64,000 bases of DNA from Argopecten irradians (Eukaryota; Mollusca; Bivalvia; Pectinida; Pectinidae). The position numbers were made by a program, and so were the translations under genes. Within the stretch, counting starts at the first letter, position 1, and each line of letters starts with the position of its first letter. The notes under the pieces were generated by a model. It saw only the letters and a program-made list of their open reading frames with translations, did no database searches and was not told the DNA's origin. Of this stretch, positions 11,911 to 26,500 are shown in pieces. The stretch covers positions 45,746,284 to 45,810,283 of the forward strand of contig NC_091136.1 of assembly GCF_041381155.1 (NCBI RefSeq), read 5' to 3'.

Positions 11911-11973
11911 TGTTTAGTTGAATATTTTCTTGGCTTATGGAAACGATACTTTTTCTTTAAGTTATTGCTGTGT

Positions 11974-12165
11974 TGGAATCTTGTTTCATTACAATGGAAT
12001 CTTGTTTCATTACAATGGAATCTTGTTTCATTACAATGGAATCTTGTTTCATTTCAATGGAATCTTGTTTCATTTCAATGGAATCTTGTTTCATTACAAT
12101 GGAATCTTGTTTCATTTCAATGGAATCTTGTTTCATTACAATGGGATCTTGTTTCATTACAATGA
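11974..12165. repeat. 21 bp minisatellite, nine copies
   Basis: Nine copies of TGGAATCTTGTTTCATTACAA, with a second variant having ATTTCAA. Because the period is 21, several frames on both strands stay open and give heptapeptide repeats (for example GILFHYN); I see no sign that it is coding. Confidence 0.9.
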
Positions 12166-13974
12166 AATTTCAATACTGGTAGAGAGACTAAATGACAGTT
12201 CTTTGTTTAATAATAAAAAAAAGACTGACTGTTTTAGTGCAGTCAGAATACATGTTCAAGTTTGATTAATGGTGAATTTGGGCTCTTACAGGTATTATGG
12301 AATGGCCTTTGTTTAGTATTATGCTATTTGTCAGAAGAGTACCAAACTTTATCATGAAACCTTGATAGTCATCATTTAAAAAAATCTATTTAAAAACATG
12401 TTCCGAGATAAATTTTGAAAGTCTTTTTGGTTGCTTGTTCGTTTTGTTTGCTATTTGTTCGACATCTGATGTAGCTGTTTTAGTATTTATTTTTTAGTAT
12501 TTTAGTGCTAGTGTTAGTCACACATGTATAAATGTTATGAGCTTTCATATTACTGGTATGTATAAACGTATATACCATATACATCTATATATAATTTTCT
12601 TGAACATTTTACAATATTAAGTTTAAGTAAAAAAAAGAAAAAAAACAAGAAAGTCAAAATGACATGTTCCTAGCTATGTATGTATGTATTTGGAATGACT
12701 TTAATTATTGGGCATTTGTATTAATAGAGGAAATAATTGAAGAAGTAAGTTTTCTCTAAACTTTAGAGTCATACATGATTGGTAAGAAAACAACTAGATT
12801 ATCAAGATAACTATCATTAAACAGTCATATTACATTTAAACATGTTAAAACTGCTGAATTAAATACACATACATACATGATGGATGTCTGTATATATCTT
12901 TCTACAGTAGACATATATTAAGTATTTTTAAAGACTTTGAATTATATACTCTATCCTTGTATTCCTTTAAGAAAGATATGAAATCTACAGATACGATATT
13001 TGCTGTAATTAGTGCCTCTCCTCCTATAAGCACCTGTCCTCTTTTCTGGAGAAGAGTTGAAATTGTATAAACACCTGCATCCCATTGATTTAACAATGTT
13101 TTACAACATAGGATGCCACTAACATCAGCATTGTATCTTGTATCACATGAACTTGCAAGTCTTTTACATGTTAATTACGCCATAATAATGTGTCTCAAAG
13201 GATAAAAGGTCGTCCACAACTTTAATTTCGTTCATTATTTAGCCCCCCCCCCTCCCCCCACCACTGATACAATTATTTAAAGCCAAGGGGTGAATACGGT
13301 ATATGCATTCATAACAATAACTTTTTTTTTCAACAAATTTTTCAACAATAACTTGGTGTAACATTTAACAAATTAGCTTTGTCATTTCCTTGCAGTTGCT
13401 TATTAAAACACATGATGTCAATTTATAGTGAAGTTTTGTTTACCGTAAATACTCAGGGCTTCCCCACACTTTAATTTCTGATTTGACATTGAAATCCAGG
13501 TTTAGGTAGTTACAGAAAGAAGTAGTTGAACAATTATCGTTGTTAACAATGCTTGATTACGGTAGTTATATTGGCTCGATTATGGTGCTGTAGGTTTAAC
13601 CTGATTAATATGCATGTATATCATATACTCAAAAAAATAAGTTTTTTGTTTTTTGTGCAATTATCAACCAGTACTACAATTGTTTATTGTGTTGGTACCA
13701 GGTAAATATTTTTCAGTGTTTCAGATATACAGCCATTTATATTTTGATAGTTCAGTTCATTATAAAATCATCAAGCTGATCAGAAACACTGGGAGATTGA
13801 CACCAGTGTGTTTCAAAGATTTTTTTTATTATTATTTTTTCTAGAGACCTAACAACAATTTTCATAATTCTTTTAGTGTCAGGAATCCTTCTTCACACTA
13901 TTCATCAAATTTAATACAGGGACCTTTTTAATATCCTCTTAAACACAGATAATTCATAATTTACTAAATTATAA
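12166..13974. other. Intergenic, AT-rich
   Basis: No gene seen. Contains a C-rich homopolymer tract near 13244-13260 and T-runs. Confidence 0.5.
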
Positions 13975-14093
13975 GGCTGCAGTGGCTGAGTGGTTAAGAT
14001 GTCCCAACATTACCCTCCACCTCTGGGATGCAAGTTCATCTTTAAAAGAAATGATCCTGTGGTTAATAGGATGTTGAACTAATAACACCCAAA
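13975..14093 (+). mobile_element. Degenerate tRNA-derived SINE
   Basis: Begins GGCTGCAGTGGCTGAGTGG, which fits a polymerase III box A of the tRNA-Ser/Leu type. A decayed box B (GATGCAAGTTCATC) follows. It ends with a tail, GATCCTGTGGTTAATAGGATG, that matches the GACC..GTTAATAGGACGTTAA tails of the SINEs near 28.3, 61.8 and 62.7 kb. Confidence 0.55.
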
Positions 14094-16830
14094 CTCATAA
14101 TTAATCCATAGATAAGGATTTACAATGTAATTATATTAAGTGGTATACATTTATATGTATGGCGTATATTATTATGTAGCCTAATTAGATTCCATCTATG
14201 GTACTCTCAAATGTTTCTGAGAACAATGCCATATTAGTGAACAATGTAATTTTCTCGAGGTACATGTGATGAAAATGAACATCTACTCTCAAGGGAGGGT
14301 AACTCTGCATACTGAAATGTCATGAGGTGCAGCTACACCTATATTGAAATGTTTTGAAAACAGCATTCCTTCCCAATACTGCTTATGTTTTGAAAACAGC
14401 ATTCCTTCTTCCCAATGTACAAGAAAATGTTTTTCATTTTCTTTGTTTTTAAACATGCAAATATATTCATATTCAAAATTGTGCAGCTGTTGTAAAAATA
14501 TACTCTATAATAGAACTAAGACCTACTTAATATGTATTATAGTATCATCGTCAACAATAGGAAACTAAACATCATATTAATCATAGTTAAACTTGTTGTA
14601 AATACTGTTATAAATCTGTTGGAAAGGTGTAAAAATCGTAAATGTACATATTAACTTGTACATAATGTATAGCTGTACAATAGCGCACACAACATGTACA
14701 TACATGTACACCTATATGGTACTTGTATATATTAGTAAGTATTTTATGTTTTCTTATGAATGTGAACTGCATATCTGTATAAATGTATTCTAAGCAATAG
14801 CATGAAGGTATTTTTTGGGTATTTGATATACAAATAATTTGTTTTCATCATAAAGTAAACTATTTTTATACCCTGTATATATATGGGTCATTCTGTGTCA
14901 AGGATTTATATTCGGGACCAATCTAGTCATAATTTAATATGTAAAACTGGAATGTATAGTGGTGTAGAAGATAAATGACTTATGCTTGATAACCTCCCTT
15001 CATGATTTCAATATTTAGTAACATATTAATCTGCCATCCCAAATTGAGTTGTTAATTTTTGAAAGATGGTTAAGGTTGCTTCAATTGTAAAATAAAAATA
15101 AATATTTTGATTTTTTTTTCTTTCTGGCATCCAGTATTATATGTCATAAGGCATGCCATTTACATGAATGTATTTTGAGAGGTTATAATTTGAACAGTCA
15201 TTGTGTCAGGGTCAAGTTTAATTGTAGAAATACACTGTCCAAGGTGAAAAAACAAATATTATGTATGCAGAATTCTATGTTTAAGGTCAGGTAAAAGCCA
15301 AACTATGTGGAATTGAGTATATTGAGTGTTGAATTTTCTGTAATTTGTTGTTAATGCTTTTGTATCAAGTAGCTGGCATAATACGAATCTCATTGATTTT
15401 ATGATATAAAATTTAGTCTCACCACAGCTGTGGAAAATTCTGATGGAATCACATACTTTGTATATCAAAATGCTTACATGGACCTTAAAAAATGGCACTA
15501 AAAATCTTGATTCCTGTTTATAAGTTTGTTGCTCTTTGAGTTTACTTCAGTATATTGAGGAGAATGGTTCAGAATGCAAGTCATGTCTGTGTGGATTGTA
15601 GTTGGTGTTTAAGACAATGTAGTAATGGAATACACTCATTTTATTTAAATGTACCCAGGTGGTATAGCAAAGTACATAAATTGTGTAAACAATTGGGAAT
15701 ACCAGTACATGTACTAGAAGTTATACATCACATGTATTATGAGGTGACACAAAACTGTGTTCAAAGAAGGAAGTTCAGTTATACATACATACCGGTATGT
15801 AGGATGTTTTGTTTATATTTCAGTCTCATTTTGGCCAAATGAGAATATGTCTGTTAAGCCAGATTTGAAATGCTAGAGATATCATTCTAAAATATCAGTT
15901 TTTATATGACAAGTGAATGTAACACAAAAGGAGTATCTATTGGTTGGTAATGTTTGTTGTACTACAGCCCAGTAGTAAACCACTTTATTTCCATGTATAT
16001 ATACTATAAACATATTCGAGAATCCAAGGACTCCCTGTTATTAAAAGTATTCAATTCATATTTTACATTTTGTAAAACTGAAATTTCACAAAAAATTTGT
16101 ACCTCACGAACATAAAGTTGTTTATACATGCAATACTTACAACCTCTATGTAATGTACCTTTAGATGGAAAACCTTTGTTACAACACTTAAAATGTCCCT
16201 CTGATGAACGCAGCCAGCTATGACTTTACTTTTACTTTTATGTATATATACCAAGTAATGTGTATTTAATTGTAAGAATGCTGTATATATTTAATTATAG
16301 TGGCTCCATTGTTTTATCTCCTACCATATCATAGTTCCCAATGCCACAATTTTTTTTTTATATCCTCTTACTATAAGTGCTGCCATTGTCAAAGTTAGTG
16401 TGTGAATAATTCATTACCAAAACGTTCACTATGGTGTTGGTTCACACCGCACTCTCAACAATTAAATAAATTATTATTCTATCCTGTCAACAGTCTTGTT
16501 TTAGTTTTATAACTTACATTTGGTGCCAGTTGATACTGTTTAATAAATCATATAAGGTTACTACCTTGGAATATGTTGTGTAGCACTAATCCCTATTCAG
16601 TTGCCACTGATAAACAAGCAATCAAATGGAGATAGCTGATGCTCTACCCCCCGGAAAAAATGACTTTGACTGCCAGTTAACTGAACTTTTCAACTTTTAA
16701 TTCATGTTTTACAGTACATTGAACATGTGCTGATGATGAAGGTCATTTACTTGATCAAACTCACCAAAGTTTGCTAAATGCAATGGATGTACATGTATGT
16801 GTAGAGGGATTGGACTGGGTTGATAATTTG
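14094..16830. other. Intergenic, AT-rich
   Basis: No gene supported. A short direct repeat (ATGTTTTGAAAACAGCATTCC twice, about 14348-14408) is present. Frames at 15259-15498 and 15555-15842 show no motif. Confidence 0.5.
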
Positions 16831-16831
16831 T

Positions 16832-16905
16832 GACCAGGTAGCTCAGTTGGTAGAGCATTTGGCTGTAGTGCTCGGAGGTCCAGGTTTGAATCCTAGCCTG
16901 AAGAT
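16832..16905 (+). repeat. tRNA-like SINE head (polymerase III promoter), not an intact tRNA
   Basis: Box A TAGCTCAGTTGG at 16839 and box B GGTTTGAATCC at 16883 are well formed. The T-stem has a mismatch, and only about four of seven acceptor pairs can form. This is the head of a tRNA-derived SINE rather than a working tRNA gene. Confidence 0.6.
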
Positions 16906-16930
16906 CACGAAACAGACTTAAGTCGAACCA

Positions 16931-17314
16931 GATCGGTCAATAAGATAGCCGCCATTTTGAATTTAGATAGTCAGTTTGTTGCCGCTATTTCTCAGAAAGT
17001 ACAAATTGCACATATTGCATTTTAGGACCGATCGGTCAACAAGATATCTGACAGACAGCAATCTTGGATTTTGATAGTTAGAGTTTGTTACCGCTATTTC
17101 TCAGAAATTACTGAAGGGATCTGTCTCAAATTCCATGTGTAGGTTCCCTTTTGGCCTTAGTTGTGCATAATGCATTTTGGGACCGATTGGTCAACAAGAT
17201 GGCTGTCATCTTGGATTTTGATATATAGTTAAAGTCTGAAAAGCACAGAAAAGATCCCTCTGTCATATGTCAGACATAGATCATTCTTTGGTAGGCATCA
17301 CGATCCCTTTGTTT
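16931..17314 (+). mobile_element. Decayed family B pearl-like element next to the tRNA-like head
   Basis: Contains GATCGGTCAA, ACTGAAGGGATCTGTCTCAA and AGATCATTCTTTGGTAGGC as in the element at 8089-8910, with two to three incomplete units and a degraded 3' end (CACGATCCCTTTGTTTAA). Confidence 0.65.
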
Positions 17315-20300
17315 AATAGATAAATTAGCATTCATCGGCGGTGTAGCACCTTTCTAGATTTTCACCACATCATGAAAAATGCATGCAAGCCCAACCCGAG
17401 ACAAGTCCTCTTTAGTTTTGTGATAGCAGCTGTTTAAAGAGATGAGTTTATAGTGAACAGGATAGCTGCTATTGTGATGGAAGCATTTTACCCTCTCAAT
17501 GACTTTTGCAGAAGTGAAATACAGTTTTCCAAAACAACAACTTAAAGCTTTGTGATCCCTTGCCTTTCTGAAGTCAGCAAAACAACTCGTGGAGAAGGGA
17601 AAAACATCTTTATTTCTTGATTCCTCTGATATTGGAAAATCAGGTTTAACATTAGTATGGTATAAAAACATACATAAATAATAAATGAATTAAATTGTGT
17701 AAATGATGTAATTCAGAAGCAATGGAATGTTTGGTGTTCTATCTACAATTAGATGATAATATGAATTCCTGTAGAAACCTCTGTATGTATTGTAAATCTA
17801 ATCTACATTTGCATACACTGTACATCTAATACTTAATGATATTCTCAATGCTGTGTGGTTATACTTTAAGTGAATTACCTCATTTTAACATTGTCTTATT
17901 TATATGTTTGTTTGGCATAAACAGGTGAGCTACTTGATGCTACACATTCAACATCCATTAGAGTACATTTGAAAAAAAAATAATTTCATGTATAACACCA
18001 AATTCTATTATAAATAGATAGTGAGAAAAATAAAGGAAAAATCCTCCTGAATAAAGTGGGGAAAATATATAAAGAAAATACCTGGGTACTAGCTTGTTCT
18101 TTATCTTTTGTTCAAATGCACAATGATCAAGATGATTCATAGAATTTACCCAGAGTAGGTATATTGGTATGAAAGGAAATCTCTTTTCCAAACTTTGCAT
18201 TTCACACTTAGTGCTATATAGTGCTGTGAGGAGGCAAATTTAAATCTGAATATATCCAGTGGAAAAGGGTCACGTTTGAGTCTATTAAGCTTCAAAAGCA
18301 GTGACTTGGTAATAGCACAAATATATTGTAGATAGGATTTCATTTCAAAGTATGTATTTGGAATATATTAAATTTTATGACAGTAGCATATCTGATGTAT
18401 GGAACTTTGTATTGAAATCCAGTCAAAACATGCTCACAATATTCATACTACCCATATACAAATGGAATTATCTGAATTAATTACAATACTGCATATACAT
18501 GTGTATAATATCTCTGTGTTATAAACACAAGCAAATATTATACACATGTATTTAATCTTGGGATGTATTTCTAGATATATTATGACCAATCTTGTAAGAT
18601 ATGAAAAGCTGGCTAGATAAAGTAAAAATGTAAAGCGTCAATATAAAATCAATTCAAAGAAATATTGACATTATGAAAAAACTCATCCTTTCTTAATTAG
18701 ATATAATTCCGTGTTACAATACTCATAACAGCTACCATACACACAAATAGTTTCATTCAACCAAACTATACTTAGTGACAAATAACATTCTCTTTGCTTC
18801 TCAAGGTCATGCAGCTACAATGCCTGATATAACCACCTGAAGATGTCTGTAAAGGCGGAAAAGTCTTACAGAAAAGTCTTATGATCAGTTTTTATCCTTT
18901 TTCCATTTAAGGATTCATTGCATTTTTTCTACAAAATTGTAATTTTTATATATATATACAATGTATATATACATGAAGAATTTTTCCCATTTAATAGTTT
19001 GTTCACGGCAATTTGATGTACATGTAATATTTTTAACATTAAAGTTGATATTCAAACCAATCCTTTTGAACACTGATAAATAGGATGTCCTAATGACCAA
19101 TAATTATGAAATAAAATTATGTTGATTGCTAAATTCAGAACATTTTGTTTTAAATTTCCAAAACTGTTAATTGTATTGTCCAAGTCCATCAAACAACCAA
19201 ATGAAGGGTAGACACTGCAATCCAATTATACATTTAAAACTAATATATATGAATGATGTGAAATTTGGAAATGCATAATACACACCAAATCCCTTTAAGA
19301 AAACTTTCAGACCACACTACACCACATAACAGTTATATAAATACTTATATAATCCATACTTATAAGAACTATCAACACTAGGAATCACACACTATTACAA
19401 CAATAACAGGCGAGGTCCATGCTTCTACAAAGTTTTACAAACAACAATTTCATACAGACAAAAGGTCCACAGGGCATGTGTGATGTATTACGCAACACCA
19501 TTAATGACAAGATCTTTTGCCATGATGACCTGCACGATAAGAGGCTTGAACACTTTGTACAACTTTGGTCCATCCAATGAATACTTTTGTGTATTGCTTG
19601 TAATGGTTATATTATATAATCTTTTTCTTAGTAATATGTACTTGTGACTACTCTGAAGACTTACCGTACGTTCCCTTGCAGATTCGTACCAGTTGTATCA
19701 ATACAAATCTGCTGTATCTCAAATAGAATGTGCCTTTCCAGCAGAACTGTATAGGTACAAGAGGCTCGTTTTCAGAAGTGTACCTTTTGAATCCAAGATG
19801 GCGGACTCAAGATTTTTCATTTGTCATCAAAATGTTTTCTTTGTTGAAAACAAGCCAGAGAGTATTTCTATCCGATGAAATTACATGGATTATTCATTTC
19901 AATCTATGCTGAACTTTCGGTATTACATTTATATCCATTTTATTGTTAATACCGAAAATGCATGGCTTTTACATTTCAAAGGTTGTCTTTCATATGGGTA
20001 CTTCCATCATGGAAAAATCCAAACGCATTCCATTAGGCGGTGCCATATCAATTTAGTACAACGGGTGCGAATCCGCATTTGGATGCACAGTATATTGTGT
20101 ATCAGCTTAAGATTCCATAATTGTCCCAAATCTCTAATTTCCTAGTTCTAAAGGAGGTATAGAACTATCTGGTATGTACAACAAATCTGATAAGTGCCAT
20201 CTTATGATAACTTATGGTTCTTGGGTGATGGCATTCTTAGTTATATGTCATTAACTAACCAATTAGTAGTATATAGCCTTAATTTGTCTTTGGTGACACA

Positions 20301-20563
20301 ACACATCTGTACTTCTGTTTATATCATTATAATAAGTGCATGTATCACATTATAATATGTACCAGTATATAATACTTATATTTGATAAATACAAGTGATA
20401 TCATCAAATTATACATATAGAGTTAATTTACTAATAATTAATCATGATTAATATGAATCGCATTTGATCAATTTACATGGTGGGTCAAAGGTCAAATGAA
20501 CACTAAGGTGAAAGGTCAGCACTTTAACACAGTGAGGGTTTTGGTTCCTAAACAAAGACTTTG
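17315..20563. other. Intergenic and probable 3' flank of the RDEL-protein gene
   Basis: AT-rich sequence. The part nearest 20563 should include the 3' UTR of the minus-strand gene ending at 20564, but its end cannot be fixed. The frame at 17354-17671 (minus) has no recognisable domain. Confidence 0.4.
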
Positions 20564-23500
20564 TTACAACTCATCTCTCTTCTCCTTAGCTATCCAGTCT
20601 GATACCGAGTCCAAATCCTTGTCAATTTCCTCTTTATCATGGAAGGGGAGAGCACTGAAAATAATTAAGCTTAGCTACAACCAAGGTTTTATTTACATAA
20701 ATGACAAAAATATACCTACAATACCAATAAGTATGATAGCTGATGGCAAATCACAACTTTAACATGTCAAATGGCATCATGTTTTCATTGCAACACTTCC
20801 TTTTTTTACTGAATTGAATAATTAGCTGTATTCACATTTTTTTACTAAAATTAACAAACTATTTATTGTATTTAAGTTTTACATGGTTGATAACAAATGG
20901 AATGATCCGAGATCTCTGATCAACATATTGTGATATAATCAAAACAGAGGGCATTTATAACTCTTTACTACTATCTGATACCCGGTATATATTTTTGTAT
21001 TACACTTACCTTACTATAGCAGATGATACTTTGTCTAATATACCACCTGTAGGAGAAAAAAATAAAAGTGTGTTAATCATATTTCAATAAATTCAACAAA
21101 TCCTTAAGCAATGGAGGTGAAAAATTGTATAACTTCAGCTCTGAACCTTCTTTTTGATTATCTAACAATATGTGACTTTGACTACTTGACGTTCTGACCT
21201 GATTACTGGGTATGCGTGATCATAATCAGACACTTTGGGTACAGAGGATCTGTGTGAAGTTACAGTTGGTCCCAAAGAACTTAAAATTCCTCAGCCATCA
21301 ACACTTTCACACATAGTGATACATTGATAACTAATTGAATTATGTGTTTATTTTAGGTGACACAGTAATTCACAATATAATACAAACAATTGTTTATACA
21401 GAGTAGCTAATACGCCTAATTTTGTTAACTCTTACATGTATAATCTACAATAGTAAAACATATATTTTTTGATGAACCACATGATTGACAAATCCACTTA
21501 CCTGGTGTACATACTGTGTCACACACTGCTGAACACAGGTAGCAGAATTTACAGTACTGAAGCAAAAACAAAAATCATATGAATATATCAATTCATCCAT
21601 CAGTCCATTTATGAAAATGATCAGTCCTTTCAGCAGATCTAAGGAATCCATTGAACATCAGATAAAATAGCAGATTTTTCTTAGCGACTTTATTGTCATA
21701 AAACAAGTTTTCTGGTCCCACAATTGCAATATACCATATTTGACTCATAAGCGCTCTTTATCTTCTTAATTTTTGTTTTAGCTCCATGAGCGCTTATTAT
21801 GTGTCAAAAACAATATATTCTTTTGTTTTGTTGAAGAGAAATGAGGGTACAATCTTTATGCTATCACACATCTCAACATACAAAGACGTTATCTCCATCA
21901 AGTGAACTTTCATTTTCCTTTTAACTATTACAAATAATACTAATAAAATTAATTTTGAATTATTTTTTATTATCTCATTCATATTTGTTTGAAAGTTATC
22001 TTCATACAATGTACCTGTTAGCCAAACAAAAGATGACATACTGTAATCCAACTTTATTTCGTGGTAACTAAATTTCGCAATTTCCATTTCAAAATAAATT
22101 TTCAAATTTTTTTGCGGATTTTAAAAATTGAACAGAATTTCTTTCCATATAAATGGTGTAGATTTCAATTGGCGAAGATATACTTTTGCAAATTCATTTT
22201 GATCGCGAAATATGTGAAAGTCTCATTCGAAAGAAAATTAGTTTACAGTATTTAAGGCAATGTTCAGTTTTACATGGTTTTTTTTACTAACCTTGCACAT
22301 TTTACAGTTGGGTTTAGAGGGACTGGTCTCACACGGACAGTCGGATTCACATAGCTTACAAAACTGAAAATAAAGAAATAAACAAAATTTAAACCAGAGG
22401 TTCATTTCATCTCTTCATCATCATCTTAATTTACAGTCAGAATGAAACAACTATATAAAGGCCAAAATGATGTGATATATTGTGTGACTGTAATGGCACT
22501 TCATTGATTATACCTAATTATGTATGGACATCCAGACATGATTTCAGAACACTACCAAATAATTAGATTGAAAGAGATTTGGCAACCATCTTAAGGATAC
22601 ATTTATTTCCAACAGCATAACAAAAAAGATGAATTATGAAGTAGTTGTGTTTTTATTTTCTTTTATTTAGAAAGTTGAAAGATTCTACATGAGGAATGTG
22701 TAGAAAATAGTTGTGACCATAATCATGCTGAAGGATTGTAGACTGTTTAATATTATATATTATGCTCATTGAACACAATGTCTCCAGGTATACATGTACT
22801 TAATCATTCTCACATGTGTGTATATATATGTGTCTACTCTGATAAGAGAATAAAGTACAACAAGAAATTATCTACGTTTAATCTCGTTCAACACTTCTTA
22901 ATTCCAAATAAATTACACTTATAAGTACATCAGCTATTCAGCTTATCAATGTCACATTAAGTTTGCAAAGCCATGTTTAGAAAGGAAACAGTAAAGTTTT
23001 CATTTTTCTAAGACACCTTATTCAGAATAGATACAGGCAATAATAATAATATGCATTTTAATTGATATGCATATTAGAGAACAGGCATTCTAAATGCCTA
23101 AAATATTTTGGTGAGTAAAGGTCAATATATAATATGATATTTAAACACAAAGATTACACAGTAAATAGTAGGTTAAGCCTGATAAGAGCATAAACACTGG
23201 TAATCTACTTAGTATGTACACAGTATAATGTAGAATGTCTTCAATTGCTAACAATTTCAATGACCAAGTGACTCAGTAACAATCATGGAAACATTGTGGC
23301 TTTATCAAAAAGTCTCTTACAATTCCAAATTCAATTTGTGTATTTATTTTGTGATCAGTTTGTTAAGTTTCATATTAACATGTGTACAGTGTTTAATTAA
23401 TTGGTTGAATTGGAAACTTTGATTCCATTGCTGATTTAGTCAACAAATTAAAGAGACATCTAAATATTGAAGAATTATCTGGAATTATAGAGATCAGGGA

Positions 23501-26500
23501 CTGCTGCTTTTTTTGGCCCTAAATGACCTTAGTTGTCGATGGGCCGTAAAACTAAAAAAAAACTTCTGCTTTACAAATTAAAATTACAAAATGTACGTAG
23601 ACATTGCAACATAAGCAATGGCACATACATGTACAGAGCTCAAGGATACACAACTGATTTGATTACCATTGAACAGAAAGGCACATATCAGGATATTGAT
23701 ATTTCTTGTCAGCTGTAGAAATCTCCCACAGGCTAAGAAAGATAAAGTGATCAAACACAAAAGGTAACTCAGTACCTACTATAACCAGGGATAGACTGAT
23801 CATGTTGGGAGGACAATCTCCAGCCACATAAGTTATAACTTATATCAATACAACAAAGAATTCATTTTCGTCCCTTCCTGAATAAGAAGCCAGGTTTTTT
23901 CTTAATCCATACCAAGTTAACCATATGAATGTATTTAAGATAAGTGGATATGATTTTGTTTTAAACTCACACAGGATAATAAACTCCATGGACATGTACA
24001 TGTAGCTAACACATGTAATAGTAATTGAAATTTTAAGATATGTTCATTTAATGGCTGATCTTGTTGGTATTTGCTTTTATTCAATTTACTTTTAGAAATC
24101 TAAAATATAATGGAATGTTTGTAATAAAAAGATTTGTGTATTGGTAAAAATACAAGCAGGTTAGTACATGCAAAACACTGAAAATCTATATTTGACCTAG
24201 AATTTCTGGCTTGAAGGAAAAGATATGTCCTGTCAAGCCTAAGGCCGATAAATCAATAAGTGTACATATTTCAAATGTTATCTGGCAGGTCTCAATAGCT
24301 TTACAACAAGCTTTATAGCTTTAGTCACCCAGTATTTATGACATCACATTCCTAGAGGTTCTGACACGTTTATAATGGAGGCCGTCACACATCAAATAAT
24401 CTGACTATATAGCTAGCTCCATAAAATACATTATACTCTAAAAACTAAAGGCATTTTCAACTCTTCAAGTTCATGATTGAAAACAAAAATCAAATTAAGT
24501 TCCAGTAATATGTAATCATATTCTGTAGTTACCAGGAACTGTAAGTACCAATCATTAGTGCATGACCATGATGAAAAACATGTGTAAACATTGACTACAT
24601 GATACACACTCAGCACAAACCCTGATATCAATTCTATCATTGACTAAAAATTTGTGCTTCATCGAAATCACATTGTTTTCACTAGAAACAATTTGTAATA
24701 AAATTTTATTCATTGCAGGTTATAAAAGGTATAGTTATTTATCCAATTATTTTTAAAGGATTTTTTTTTTAAATATTGTCAAGGAACTTTGACTTGCATT
24801 GCATCTAATAGTCTTCCTTACCGGTATATAAATACATGTAGATAATTAAATGAAAGGTACAGATATGATTATGGCTATTACACCTTTATTTCAAAGTTTT
24901 TGAAGGTTGAATGTTTTATGAGACCAGAAAATAAGTGCCTTCTTCATGTTCAATGAGTTGAGACTACAATTTTATATCATGGAAGAATATGGTTATAACA
25001 ACCATGTGGAGACCAACATGTACATTAACTTCTTTGTTAAAAGAATGTTCTGTTACACACATATGACAAACATCTTATTGGAACCTTTTTGGGGAAAATG
25101 AAAAGGACCACATTATAACCATGAATTTGTTGTAAGCATGTTCTTCCATTATTATCACAATGTATCATTCTGTATTAGCATTATTGTGTATTGTAATTAG
25201 TAGAATAACTAATTATTACACCCCCTTCACTGATCATGATGACTGCAGAGCTTCTAAATAAGTTCTAAGGAACCGAGTTTACATGGATTAATCATACAGT
25301 CCGACCCACTTAACAGTTACTCGGATATAGAGCTGTCATCATTACAAACGATATCGATGTGTTGACGATTCTCACCTCCGATACAATATCGATTCCTATT
25401 TTCCGAAATTGTACTTGATGACCTTCCTATGACCTAGTAACTATGGAATTTCAAATAACGACGTATTGTGTATTATTTTTTTACAGCATACCAACTGTAT
25501 ATAAATTGTAAGGTTCCTGATCATTTTAATGAGTTTTTCACAATTACCACAAATTGTATATGAAATACTCAGCAATAGTTCTCGAGTGACATGCATTGTT
25601 TTCGTTTATAGAACCAATTATGTAGTACACAAAACGACCGTTCCGGATTTCGTCTTTTTCTAAACAACACCATTGTTTCGATATATATTGGTAAATTGTG
25701 ATATTTTCCTTTCAATATATCGATACTTCACATTTATTTCAATGACAGCTCTACTCTGACAGTACAAAATCCTGATGGAATTGAAATCCCCTGCAAATTG
25801 CATTCAATATCCTTGTTTTTATTACCCATCTAGTATGAATCACTTTATATGACAACCTGCTTCCTGGGCACTTTTTATGTTATTTTAAGCCCACATAATG
25901 TAAACCAGGTAAGTTTTGATAATTGATCACTGCCATGTATATTTACTGTACAAATGTTAACCCACTTAAAACGAAACCCACTTATACGAAAGGACTTCAA
26001 GGGTTCCAAGAAACTTGTAATATAACCGAGTTGGACTGTATATTTTGTAGTTTGTCAAATGAGATAGAGATACCTATGCTCAATCAAAGTTAGGTTTCTG
26101 ATTGGTAAGCAGACATTGCGAAATTTGCCGGTCCGACGAACATGTCCAGCAAAGTTTGACTCGGACCGCCTATTTTAAAATCTGGTCTGTACTGCCCGTG
26201 CGGCAATTATTGAGTACTGGAAGTTGGTAGAAATGGTGTCTCTGAAGTATTATGCAGGTGCCGAACATGGCAAATATGTAAACTGCATAAGATAAATTAG
26301 ATAATCATGAAACAGCTGCCCAGATACTTATAGCAGGAAGTTATGTTTACTTCAAAACTTCACATTAATGTTTGGTCCGGCAAAATCTTGTTTGGTCCGA
26401 CTTAATCACAAACCTTGCTGGTCCGAATGTCTGGCCATTTTTTTCAACTTTCGCAATGTCTGGGTAAGAATGAGGCTTAAGGTGTTGATAAGCAAAATTC

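Noticed and set aside
16832..16905. Functional tRNA gene
   Set aside because: Acceptor stem pairs at only about four of seven positions and the T-stem has a mismatch; fits a SINE head.
17354..17671. 105-codon minus-strand frame
   Set aside because: No recognisable motif or composition signal, and no splice context extending it.
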